A DNA stretch of 64,000 nt from Thioclava sp. JE_KL1. GTDB lineage: Bacteria > Pseudomonadota > Alphaproteobacteria > Rhodobacterales > Rhodobacteraceae. The stretch is taken from assembly GCF_009296265.1 (NCBI RefSeq), contig NZ_WBJS01000005.1, forward strand, positions 1 through 64,000, given 5' to 3'. Of this stretch, positions 26,118 through 33,703 are shown piece by piece. The number at the start of each line of letters is the position of its first letter. Within the stretch, counting starts at the first letter, position 1. Under the pieces are notes generated by a model, which saw only the letters and a program-made list of their open reading frames with translations, ran no database searches and was not told the origin of the DNA. The position numbers and the translations under genes were made by a program.

Positions 26118-26278
26118 AGACGACCTTTGCAACGCTTCTGGGCGCAACGCTCGCCAGCCCCGCGCTCGCCCATTCCGGCACGCAATTCCATACCCACGGC
26201 GTCGAGCCGATGCTGATCGTCGGCGTCGCCGCCCTCGCGGTCTATGGCATCGTCGAGTTCGTCAGATCGCGCCGCTGA
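26114..26278 (+). CDS. Small signal-peptide/membrane protein with His-rich periplasmic head
   Basis: The 54-residue product has a signal peptide (1-19, ALA-H cleavage), a mature N-terminus HSGTQFHTHG with three His, and one membrane helix (about 33-49) followed by a basic end. The stop of the His-rich protein overlaps its ATG (ATGA). A new N-terminus beginning with His is a feature of periplasmic Ni/Cu-handling proteins such as NikM/CbiM and HupE types. A role in metal uptake or delivery is inferred. It is too small for automated calling in many pipelines. Confidence 0.65.
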   Translation: MKTTFATLLGATLASPALAHSGTQFHTHGVEPMLIVGVAALAVYGIVEFVRSRR

Positions 26279-26296
26279 ATTTTTGAAACGACCTTT

Positions 26297-26320
26297 CAAG
26301 GCGCCCCGACGGGCGCCTTG
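26297..26320. terminator. Bidirectional terminator between the guanidine and Ehu-type operons
   Basis: CAAGGCGCC (26297-26305) and GGCGCCTTG (26312-26320) form a perfect 9-bp stem with a 6-base loop, flanked by CTTT on the left and TTCAC on the right. It sits between two converging operons. Confidence 0.75.
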
Positions 26321-26321
26321 T

Positions 26322-27035
26322 TCACTCCGGCTCCCCGAGCCCCGCCAGCTTGCGCATATGCCAGGCCAGCGCCTGGTTCGAGCTGAGCACCGGCATCCCG
26401 AGCTCCGCTTTCAGCTCCGGCAAAATCCCCCGCGTGCGCAGGTTGGTGCAGGACAGGAAAATCCCGTCCAGCTTGGCCTGCCCCGCAAGGTTTCGCGCCG
26501 CCTCGGCAATCGAGGCCGGGTCGATCCGCGCCACCCGCGCCTCGACCTCCTCGCCGAATGACAGGGTCGCTGGAACGGTGATCCCTGCGGCGACGAAGGC
26601 CGCCCGCAAAGGCTCCGCGACCGAGGCGACATAGGGCGAGACGATGCCCACGCGCTCCAGCCCGAGATCCGAAATCGCAGCCAGCGCGGCGCTCAGCGGA
26701 TCGGTCACATGCCGCGTCGTGACGCCCGCCATGACATTCGCCCGTACCTCGTCCGGCCCGATCAGCGCCGCGCCAGAGGTGCAGCCATAGCCCACCACAT
26801 CGAACTTCGCCGCAGGCGGCAGCAGCGCCGCCGCGCCGCTCAGCGCGCGCTCCATCTCGGCGATGCTCGACGGTGTCAGGTCATCGCCGGAATGGACGCG
26901 CGTGACATGCATCCGCGCGTCGCCCGGCGGGATGTAGCGACGCAATTCGTCCTCGATAGTCTCGTCCACGCGCAGCACGATCAGACCCATCGTGGGTGTG
27001 GCGTCGTCGCGAAGACGATAGGGGAAATCGGCCAT
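26322..27035 (-). CDS. Asp/Glu racemase / maleate isomerase-like protein (EutA-related)
   Basis: The 237-residue protein has the two-Cys layout of the Asp/Glu/hydantoin racemase superfamily: Cys in VGYGCTSGAALIG in the N-terminal half and Cys in IFLSCTNLRT in the C-terminal half. The CTS and SCTN forms are those of maleate isomerase, arylmalonate decarboxylase and the EutA protein of ectoine breakdown. The enzyme may isomerise, racemise or decarboxylate an acid made by its neighbours. It is the last gene of the importer-enzyme operon; its start overlaps the stop of the M24 gene by one base. Confidence 0.78.
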   Translation of the reverse strand: MADFPYRLRDDATPTMGLIVLRVDETIEDELRRYIPPGDARMHVTRVHSGDDLTPSSIAEMERALSGAAALLPPAAKFDVVGYGCTSGAALIGPDEVRANVMAGVTTRHVTDPLSAALAAISDLGLERVGIVSPYVASVAEPLRAAFVAAGITVPATLSFGEEVEARVARIDPASIAEAARNLAGQAKLDGIFLSCTNLRTRGILPELKAELGMPVLSSNQALAWHMRKLAGLGEPE

Positions 27036-28210
27036 CAGCTCAGCTCCGGCAGGGTTTCGGGGGCGCGCGGCGACAGCAGCTCCGCCCCGGTCGCGCGCAG
27101 GACGATGTTTTCCTCATGGACCAACAGGCGGCGCGGACCCTGCGCGGTCTCGACCCAAGCGCCGGGTTCGAACGTCAGCACCATGCCCTCGCGCAGTTCG
27201 GTGTCGTCGCGCGGGGTAAAGGACGGCCATTCCGTCAGCGTGATCCCCAGCCCGTGGCCCAGACGCCCACCACCCGCCGCGACACCGCGCGCCGCCAGAC
27301 CTTCGACCAGCAGACGATGCGCATCACGCGCCCGCATCCCGGGCCGTAGCTCGGCCATCACCGCCTCGGTCACCTCCCACAGCGCGGCATGGGTGCGCCG
27401 CACCGGATCGGACACCGGGCCGACCGAGAAATTACGATCGAAGTCGCAGAAATACCCGTCGCGCACCGCGCCCGTATCCAGCATCAGCACGTCGCCCGTC
27501 TGCAGCGGCTCGGGTCCGGCGGGCGAGATCACATCGTCATAGCCCGACGGCCCCGCCGCCCCGGCGACGTAGCTGACCCAGTCGGCCCCCTCCTCCAAAA
27601 GTGCCGATTGGAAGGCCCGGAAAATCCCATCGTGCGGACGCCCCAGCCCCGCGAATTCCGGCACCCGCGCGAAGGCACGGCCCGCGATGGCGCAGACCGT
27701 GCGGATCTTCTCGATCTCCGCCGCGCTCTTGATCTCGCGCACCCGCTGGATCGCGGCGGTGCCGTCGATGAAGCGGCGCGGCGCGATCTGCTGCTCGAGC
27801 CGCGCGAAATCCGCGAGCGGCATCCGCAGCTGCGTCTCCAACCCCATCGGCACCCCGATCCGCGCGCTCTCGGGCAGCAGATCGCAGAGCGTCGCCGCAA
27901 GCAGGCTCACACCGTCATCCGTCGGATCGGGCGCATCCCAAGTGCGGACCTGCGTCATCCATGTGCGGCCCATCAGTTCCGCCCCGATGGAGGGGATCAC
28001 CGCGACCGGCGCGCCGCTGGCCGGAACGATCACGAACCACGGGCGCGCGGGGCTTTCCCAGAACCGGGTCAGGAAGCCCGTGACGTAGAAAATATCCGCA
28101 GCCGCGGTCAGAAACAGCGCATCCAGCCCCCCTTTGCTCATCTCGGCCTGTAGGCGGCCGACGCGGGCGCGAAACTCTTCGGCCGGGAAGATGAGCGAGC
28201 GCTCAGCCAT
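27035..28210 (-). CDS. M24-family metallopeptidase (Xaa-Pro dipeptidase/ectoine hydrolase-like)
   Basis: The 391-residue protein has a creatinase-type N-terminal domain (1-155) and a pita-bread catalytic domain with the dinuclear ligands: Asp in MLDTGAV and CDFDRNF, His in GHGLGITLTEWP, Glu in LTFEPGAW and Glu in VHEENIVL. Members cut Xaa-Pro bonds, creatine or the ring of ectoine (EutD/DoeA). The substrate here is open. The ATG at 28210 is preferred; a GTG at 28225 is possible. It overlaps the upstream PLP gene, so the operon is tightly coupled. Confidence 0.85.
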   Translation of the reverse strand: MAERSLIFPAEEFRARVGRLQAEMSKGGLDALFLTAAADIFYVTGFLTRFWESPARPWFVIVPASGAPVAVIPSIGAELMGRTWMTQVRTWDAPDPTDDGVSLLAATLCDLLPESARIGVPMGLETQLRMPLADFARLEQQIAPRRFIDGTAAIQRVREIKSAAEIEKIRTVCAIAGRAFARVPEFAGLGRPHDGIFRAFQSALLEEGADWVSYVAGAAGPSGYDDVISPAGPEPLQTGDVLMLDTGAVRDGYFCDFDRNFSVGPVSDPVRRTHAALWEVTEAVMAELRPGMRARDAHRLLVEGLAARGVAAGGGRLGHGLGITLTEWPSFTPRDDTELREGMVLTFEPGAWVETAQGPRRLLVHEENIVLRATGAELLSPRAPETLPELS

Positions 28211-29249
28211 CTTCCGGGCCTTCACTGAGGATCGCTAACACGCGCGCCTCGGAGCCCAGCGACAGCCCGGCAAGCAGAGCCGCCAGCCCGGCCCCGCCAG
28301 AAGGCGTCGTGGCCAGCCCGTGTGCTGCGAGGATGTCGACTCCAGACTGCGCCTCGGTTTCGGTGATCGTGGCGAAGCGATCCGCATCGCGCGACAGACC
28401 CGCCAGCGCCACCATCGAGGGCGTCTTGCAATCGAGCCGCCCCATCGCGGAGACCGGCCCTTCCGTGCTCACCAGATGCCCTGCGCGAATACTCTCGATC
28501 AGCGCAGGCGCCACATCGGGTTCGACCACGATGATCTCAGGCCCGTCGCCCCAAGCGAGCCGCGCATGCGCCGCGACGGCGGCCGCGAGACCGCCCACCC
28601 CGGCCTGCAAAAGAATATGCGTCGGCGGCGCGTCGATCTGCGCGACGGCCTCGGCGGCAAGCTGGGTGTAGCCCTCCATCACCCGCAGCGGCAGGTCGAC
28701 ATAGCCCTCCCACGAGCTGTCCGACAAAAGCGTCCAGCCATTCTCGGCAGCGACCGTCTCGGCGGCCTCCATGCTAGCTTGATACTCCGCGCCAGCCCGC
28801 ACGACCTCGGCCCCGCGTGCCTCCAACCGCGCGGCGAAGGCGGCGGGCACGGTCTCGGCGAGATAGATGATCGCGCGGGCCCCGAATATCCGCGCACCTG
28901 CTGCGACCGACAGTCCATGATTGCCCGCACTGGCCGCGACATAGGTCTCACCGGCGAGGGCCGTCTGCAGGTCGTCGCCTTCGGCCCGCGCCGCCGCCTC
29001 CCGGGCAATCGCATGGACCGCGCCCAGCGCCTTGAAGCTGCCGAGCCCCATGCGCTCGCGCTCGTCCTTGATCCAGACCTCGCCGACCCCGGAGCGCTCC
29101 GCAATCTCGGGCGCCGCACGCAGCGGGGTCTCGCGATGTGCCGGACATTGGGCGAGCAGGCTGGCCACGCCAGAGGCGTCCGCGATGGGCTGAACACCCT
29201 CCGGGTCGAGCCCGTCACCGCGCCAGGGATTGTCTATGATGATCGGCAT
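28203..29249 (-). CDS. PLP-dependent lyase, diaminopropionate ammonia-lyase-like
   Basis: The 348-residue fold-type II PLP enzyme has the cofactor Lys in LGSFKALGAVHA, the substrate-binding AASAGNHGLS loop, the phosphate-binding glycine loop QAGVGGLAAA and a C-terminal PSGGAGLA. The 'KDE..R.GL.SFK..G' form is that of diaminopropionate ammonia-lyase, which turns 2,3-diaminopropionate to pyruvate and ammonia, rather than of threonine deaminase. The ATG at 29249 follows GAGGG; the in-frame extension upstream lacks a ribosome site. EutB of hydroxyectoine breakdown is the closest functional alternative. Confidence 0.83.
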   Translation of the reverse strand: MPIIIDNPWRGDGLDPEGVQPIADASGVASLLAQCPAHRETPLRAAPEIAERSGVGEVWIKDERERMGLGSFKALGAVHAIAREAAARAEGDDLQTALAGETYVAASAGNHGLSVAAGARIFGARAIIYLAETVPAAFAARLEARGAEVVRAGAEYQASMEAAETVAAENGWTLLSDSSWEGYVDLPLRVMEGYTQLAAEAVAQIDAPPTHILLQAGVGGLAAAVAAHARLAWGDGPEIIVVEPDVAPALIESIRAGHLVSTEGPVSAMGRLDCKTPSMVALAGLSRDADRFATITETEAQSGVDILAAHGLATTPSGGAGLAALLAGLSLGSEARVLAILSEGPEDG

Positions 29250-29351
29250 ATCGGACCCTCGCTGCGATGGAAGCAGGCCCATAAGGCAACGAGATGTCCG
29301 CGCACGCAATGACCTTTTCAGACAGGCCATTGCGCGACATCGTGAGGCGCG

Positions 29352-30170
29352 TCAGTCGGCCTCTTTCACCGCCGAGAGGAATTGCTGCGTACGCTCTTTC
29401 TGCGGGTTGCCGAAGAGATCCTCGGGGGCGCCCTGCTCCTCGATCTTGCCGTCGAAGAAGAAGCAGACCCGATCCGAGATGTCCTTCGCGAAGCCCATCT
29501 GGTGCGTCACCATCAGCATCGTCAGATTGTGCTTCTCCACGAGCGACCGGATCACGTTGGTCACCTCGCCGATCACCTCCGGGTCGAGCGCCGAGGTCAC
29601 TTCATCGAACAGCATCACCTTGGGGCGCATCGCCAGCGCCCGCGCGATTGCGACGCGCTGCTGCTGACCGCCCGAGAGCCGCGAGGGGTGCTGGTCGCGC
29701 TTGTCGGACATGCCCACGAGCTCCAGCAGTTCCTCGGCCCGTTCGCGCGCCTCGGCCTTCTTCATGCCCAGCACCTGCACCGGGCCTTCCATGCAATTCT
29801 CCAGCGCGGTCATATGCGGGAAGAGATTGAAATGCTGGAAACACATGCCGATCTGGCTGCGGGCCTTGCGCAGATATTTGCGGTCCGCGGGCACCAGCTT
29901 GCCGTTCTTCTCCATATGGGTCAGCGGCTTGCCGTCCACGTAGATCACGCCCTCGTTGATCGTCTCGAGCGTCATCAGCATCCGCAGCACGGTCGTCTTG
30001 CCCGAGCCGGAGGGGCCGATGATCGTGACCATTTCCCCCTCGGCCACGTCGAGATCGAGCTGGTCGAGCACCACTAGATCGCCATAGCGCTTGGTGACTT
30101 TCAGGAACCGCACCATCGGCACATTGTCGCCCGTCAGTTCGAGCGGATAGTTCGAAAGGTCTTCCATCAT
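29352..30170 (-). CDS. ehuA: Polar amino-acid/ectoine-type ABC transporter ATPase
   Basis: The 272-residue HisP/GlnQ-type ATPase has Walker A (IIGPSGSGKTT), Q-loop (MCFQHFNLFPHM), signature ([21 protein letters not shown] split by the adjacent residues), Walker B (LFDEVTSALD) and His switch (VTHQM). It partners the two permeases and binding protein encoded upstream. Assignment to the Ehu (ectoine/hydroxyectoine) group rests on the whole operon's resemblance, not on this subunit. GTG/ATG starts overlap the permease stop. Confidence 0.82.
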   Translation of the reverse strand: MMEDLSNYPLELTGDNVPMVRFLKVTKRYGDLVVLDQLDLDVAEGEMVTIIGPSGSGKTTVLRMLMTLETINEGVIYVDGKPLTHMEKNGKLVPADRKYLRKARSQIGMCFQHFNLFPHMTALENCMEGPVQVLGMKKAEARERAEELLELVGMSDKRDQHPSRLSGGQQQRVAIARALAMRPKVMLFDEVTSALDPEVIGEVTNVIRSLVEKHNLTMLMVTHQMGFAKDISDRVCFFFDGKIEEQGAPEDLFGNPQKERTQQFLSAVKEAD

Positions 30171-30838
30171 TTCAATCCGAGTTTACGCCGCACGCGATCC
30201 TCGAAGACGCGGATCAGGGCAGCGGTGGGAAGCGAGATGGCGAGGAAGATAATCCCCACCAGCGTATAGGGTTCGAGATAGCGATAGCTCGACGAGCCGA
30301 TCGCATTCGCGGTGTGCATCAGTTCGGCCACCCCGATCACCGAGAGCATCGGCGTATCCTTGAAGATCCCCACGAGGTAATTGCCCATCCCCGCCAGCGC
30401 CGGTGGAATGGCCTGCGGAATCACGATGCGCCAATAGGTGTCGCGGGTCGACATGTTGAGCGCGGTGCAAGCCTCCCATTGGCCTTTCGGCACCGCGTCG
30501 AGACCGCCGCGATAGACCTCCGACAGATAGGCCGAATAGTGCAGACCGATCGCGATCATGCCTGCCGTCCACGGCCCCAGCTTCAGACCGAATTGCGGGC
30601 CGACGTAATAGACGAAGAAGATCTGCAGGATCAGCGGCGTCGAGCGGATGAACTCGATGAATTCGCGCACGACCTTGGTCAGCGCCCAGTAGGGCGTGCG
30701 TTGGGCCAGCGCGAAGACCATGCCCAGCACCACCGCGATGGCATAGCCGAAGCCCGCCGCCATCAGCGTGTTGAGCGTCGCATGCATCAGCTTGGGCAGA
30801 ATTTCCCAAGTGAATTCCCAGTTCCAGTTGAACCCCAT
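30167..30838 (-). CDS. ehuD: ABC transporter permease, EhuD-like
   Basis: The 223-residue HisM/GlnP-type permease has five membrane segments and the EAA motif region 'VPKGQWEACTALNMSTRDTYWRIVIPQA', split near residues 120-147. The N-terminal WNWEFTWEILP is characteristic of the EhuD branch. It pairs with the second permease, whose gene ends four bases upstream, to form the membrane channel of an amino-acid-derived solute importer. Confidence 0.8.
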   Translation of the reverse strand: MGFNWNWEFTWEILPKLMHATLNTLMAAGFGYAIAVVLGMVFALAQRTPYWALTKVVREFIEFIRSTPLILQIFFVYYVGPQFGLKLGPWTAGMIAIGLHYSAYLSEVYRGGLDAVPKGQWEACTALNMSTRDTYWRIVIPQAIPPALAGMGNYLVGIFKDTPMLSVIGVAELMHTANAIGSSSYRYLEPYTLVGIIFLAISLPTAALIRVFEDRVRRKLGLK

Positions 30839-30841
30839 GGA

Positions 30842-31507
30842 TCAGGCCCTCCCCAGCTTGCGCCGCATGACCAGCTCCAGCCAGCGCATGAACGGCGTCA
30901 CGATGAAGCGCGCGAAGACGTAGTAGATGATCAATGCCGTCCCGAAGGTCTGCGCCGACAGGAAGGTGGAGCCGTTGATCTGCTTGGCCTCGAACATCAG
31001 GTCCGACACGGAGATCAGTGCGACCAGCGCGGTGTTCTTCAGCAATTCGATCAGCAGGTTGCCCCACGGCGGCAGCATGTTGACGAAAGCCTGCGGCAGG
31101 ATGATCCGCCACATTCGCCTCATCGGGCTCATCGACAGCGCATAGGCCGCCTCCCACTGCCCTTTCGGCACGGATTGGATACCACCGCGCACCAGCTCGG
31201 CGCCGTAGGCCCCGAGGTTCATCCCCACCGCGACGAAACCCGCGGTGAATTTCGGCAGCGTCAGCCCGAACAGCGGCAGCACGAAGAAGATCCAGTACAG
31301 CTGGACCAGCAACGAGGTGCCGCGGAAAATTTCGATATAGACGACGGCGATGCCCCGGATCAGCCCGTTGCGCGAAAGCTTCATAAGCCCGGCAACAAGC
31401 GCGATGACGATCGCCAGAGCGGAGGCCAGGAAGAACTGCCCCGCCGTCACGAGCGTGCCGTCCCAGAAGCGCGGCCCGTATTCTTTCAAAAATTCTATGT
31501 AACTCAT
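30842..31507 (-). CDS. ehuC: ABC transporter permease, EhuC-like
   Basis: The 221-residue HisQ-type permease has the five-helix layout and the EAA-type loop starting VPKGQWEAAYALSMSPMRRM, with IILPQAFVNMLPPWGN after it. The opening EYGPRFWDGTLVTA and the GTSLLVQLYWIFF block fit the EhuC branch. It follows the binding-protein gene by about 75 bases and starts the permease pair. Confidence 0.8.
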   Translation of the reverse strand: MSYIEFLKEYGPRFWDGTLVTAGQFFLASALAIVIALVAGLMKLSRNGLIRGIAVVYIEIFRGTSLLVQLYWIFFVLPLFGLTLPKFTAGFVAVGMNLGAYGAELVRGGIQSVPKGQWEAAYALSMSPMRRMWRIILPQAFVNMLPPWGNLLIELLKNTALVALISVSDLMFEAKQINGSTFLSAQTFGTALIIYYVFARFIVTPFMRWLELVMRRKLGRA

Positions 31508-31583
31508 TCCCGTCCCGCCCCGGCGGTGAATGTCAAAATGGACGGGCCATGCGCTGGCCCGTCCATGTCTTCAGCAGTTGCGC

Positions 31584-32426
31584 TTAGCGCATCTTGCAGA
31601 CTTCAGCCGAAGTCTTGTCGCCCGGCAGGTTGTCCTTGGAATAACCGTATTCCTCGACAGCCTTCATCATGGCGTCCGAACCGAGATACTTCTTCTGGGC
31701 TTCGTTGAACTTGTCGACGAAGTCCTGATCCGCCTTGCGGAAGCCGATGCCGACCCAGTTCTGGGTCCATTCGGGAAGCTGGCTCACGTCGGACACTTCA
31801 ACCGAACCGTCCGATTGCTTGGCAAGGTTCTGCGCGGTGAAATAGGTCACGCCACCAGCATCCGCGCGGCCCGCTTTCACGGCAGCGAGGATTTCGGTCG
31901 GGCCCGGCACGGTCATCACGTCGCTATCCGGGATGCCGCCCTTGGCTGCGGATTCCACCTGGTTATAGCCCGCACCCGTCACGAAGGTCGCGCCAGCCTT
32001 GGCGATCTGCTCGTAGTTGTTCAGGTCCTTCGGGTTGCCCTTCGGCACGATGAACGCATCGCCCACCTTCGCCATCGGCTCCGAGAACGCGACGTTCTGG
32101 CAGCGCGAGTTGAGGATGTAGAGACCGCCCGTGACCATGTCGAAGCGGTTCGCGTTGAGGCCCGGGATCAGCCCGCCCCAATCGGTCACGACGGGGGTGA
32201 TGTTGTCGTAGCCCATCTCGTGGAGCACACCCAGAACATAGGCGTTCACGAAGCCCAGCGGCTTGTTGTCTTCGCCCGGATAGGCCCACGGAACTTCGTT
32301 CGCAAAGCCGATGCGGATCGGCTCGCCCGAGTTGATACGGTCCATCAGGGGTCCGGCCAGTGCGGCGGTGGCGCTCATCGCGAGGCCCATACCGGCAGCG
32401 GCGACAGATTTCCAAATCGATTTCAT
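31584..32426 (-). CDS. ehuB: ABC transporter substrate-binding protein, EhuB-like
   Basis: The 280-residue periplasmic protein has a signal peptide (1-24, cleavage after ALA) and a family-3 binding fold with TDWGGLIPGLNANRFDM, SRCQNVAFSEP and KVGDAFIVPKGNPK, blocks shared with the ectoine/hydroxyectoine-binding EhuB. It starts at ATG 32426 behind GGAGAG; a longer frame to 32492 lacks a ribosome site. It is the first gene of the operon and divergent from a GntR regulator. Another cyclic or diamino acid could be the real ligand. Confidence 0.82.
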   Translation of the reverse strand: MKSIWKSVAAAGMGLAMSATAALAGPLMDRINSGEPIRIGFANEVPWAYPGEDNKPLGFVNAYVLGVLHEMGYDNITPVVTDWGGLIPGLNANRFDMVTGGLYILNSRCQNVAFSEPMAKVGDAFIVPKGNPKDLNNYEQIAKAGATFVTGAGYNQVESAAKGGIPDSDVMTVPGPTEILAAVKAGRADAGGVTYFTAQNLAKQSDGSVEVSDVSQLPEWTQNWVGIGFRKADQDFVDKFNEAQKKYLGSDAMMKAVEEYGYSKDNLPGDKTSAEVCKMR

Positions 32427-32826
32427 GCGTCTCTCCTGTTGGCTCTTGTTAACGGAAAGCCGACAGCCTTCCGCGCTTGATGTACACAACACCTATGAGA
32501 TTCCGGGGAGTGTCAAGCAGATCACATTGATTATACAGGGTTGCCAGACAGATATCGTGGGCTTATGAAGTTCCCTGCGCAGATGTTGTGCACCAATATT
32601 GCCCAATATCGCAGCGTTGAACACGGAACGCGCATATCTCGCGCGCCCGTGCGGACGCAGTGCAGGCCCTGTGCGGGCAACAACCTCCACATCGGGCCGA
32701 TTGCTCCGCCCCCACAGGCGCAATATGTGAAATCAAAATGCCGTTTGGGCCGTCGCCACGAAGCAGATTGACCTGCGCGCCGCCGCCGCCGATCATGGCC
32801 CTCGCGCGAAGAGACGGCAAAACCCG
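32427..32826. other. Divergent promoter region of the Ehu-type operon and gntR
   Basis: This 400-base gap has no gene. It should hold the promoter of the importer operon (minus) and of the GntR regulator (plus). A TTG-N7-CAA inverted repeat with a central TGTACA occurs at 32478-32490 (TTGATGTACACAA), 52 bases from the ehuB-like start, and is a possible operator for an FCD-type GntR protein. An AT-rich stretch at 32524-32560 contains TTATACAG. Neither site can be assigned firmly. Confidence 0.4.
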
Positions 32827-33531
32827 ATGAACGAGATACCCCTGATCCCTCGGCAAACCGAACCGGAACGACTGCGTGGCCGCGACCGCTTGGATCTCAT
32901 CCATGCCGAAATTCGCAGCCGCATCTGCCTGCTCGACTACCCGCCCGGCATGCGCCTGTCGGAAACCGCGCTGGCTTCCGAATTCGGCATCTCGCGGACA
33001 CCGCTGCGCCGGGTGCTGGCGCGGCTCGAGGATGACGGGTTGCTGCGCTCGATGCATGGGGTCGGCACGTTCGTCACCGATGTCGATTACACCGAGCTGG
33101 CTCAGGTCTTCCGGCTGCGGCGCGAACTCACGGTGCTGCAGACCACGCTCGACCCGGTGCCGCCAAGCGCCGCGCTGATCGCGTCTTTCGTCAAGCTGCA
33201 GGAACGCGGCCGCGCCCTTGTCGATGCGCCCACCGCCCGCGCCTTCGCCGAGCTGGACCGCGACACCTTCCTCGGTCTGCTGGACCTGACCGCGAATGCG
33301 CCGCTGAGGGAAATGTCGGAGGCGCTGTATTTCCGCACGGCCCGGATCTGGCTGCAGCAGGTCACCGCCTCGCAGATTGACCTGATGCAGGAGATCGAGA
33401 TCTACAATGACGAGCTGCGCGACATCCTGCGCGCCTTGCGCCTCGGCGATCTCGATGCGCTCGGCCATATGCGGCGCGGCCATATCTCCATGAGCTTCGC
33501 GCGGATGCCCGTCCTGATCAAAGCGCCCTAG
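32827..33531 (+). CDS. GntR-family regulator, FCD subfamily
   Basis: The 234-residue protein has an N-terminal winged helix (about 22-85: IHAEIRSRICLLDYPPG, LSETALASEFGISRTPLRRVLARL split around residue 50, GVGTFVT) and an all-helical FCD ligand-binding domain (about 95-225). Its divergence from the importer operon makes it the likely local repressor, released by the imported compound or a breakdown product. It is not the MocR-type EnuR regulator usual for ectoine genes, which is a caution for naming the substrate. Confidence 0.87.
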   Translation: MNEIPLIPRQTEPERLRGRDRLDLIHAEIRSRICLLDYPPGMRLSETALASEFGISRTPLRRVLARLEDDGLLRSMHGVGTFVTDVDYTELAQVFRLRRELTVLQTTLDPVPPSAALIASFVKLQERGRALVDAPTARAFAELDRDTFLGLLDLTANAPLREMSEALYFRTARIWLQQVTASQIDLMQEIEIYNDELRDILRALRLGDLDALGHMRRGHISMSFARMPVLIKAP

Positions 33532-33607
33532 CGGACGACTGGAGGCCGCAGCCTCCGCGACCGGGTTTACCCCACGCGCGGTTCTCGAACGCACACGGTT
33601 TGTTCAA

Positions 33608-33632
33608 GGAACTGCGGCGCGGCGGGTCCGTT
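33608..33632 (+). promoter_or_regulatory. Sigma-EcfG promoter of the GH15 gene
   Basis: GGAAC (33608-33612), 16 bases, then CGTT (33629-33632) matches the general stress sigma factor consensus exactly. It lies 71 bases before the ATG at 33704, with no other gene between. Confidence 0.75.
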
Positions 33633-33703
33633 CGATCACTGAGAGGGATGTGATTGTCTCCGGGGGGGCGACGCCCGGAGATGCGACGAAGGACATGCAT
33701 TCC

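Noticed and set aside
24258-26147. 629-codon minus-strand frame opposite the hydrolase and His-rich genes
   Set aside because: Antisense shadow; the Met/Val run in it is only the complement of the His codons.
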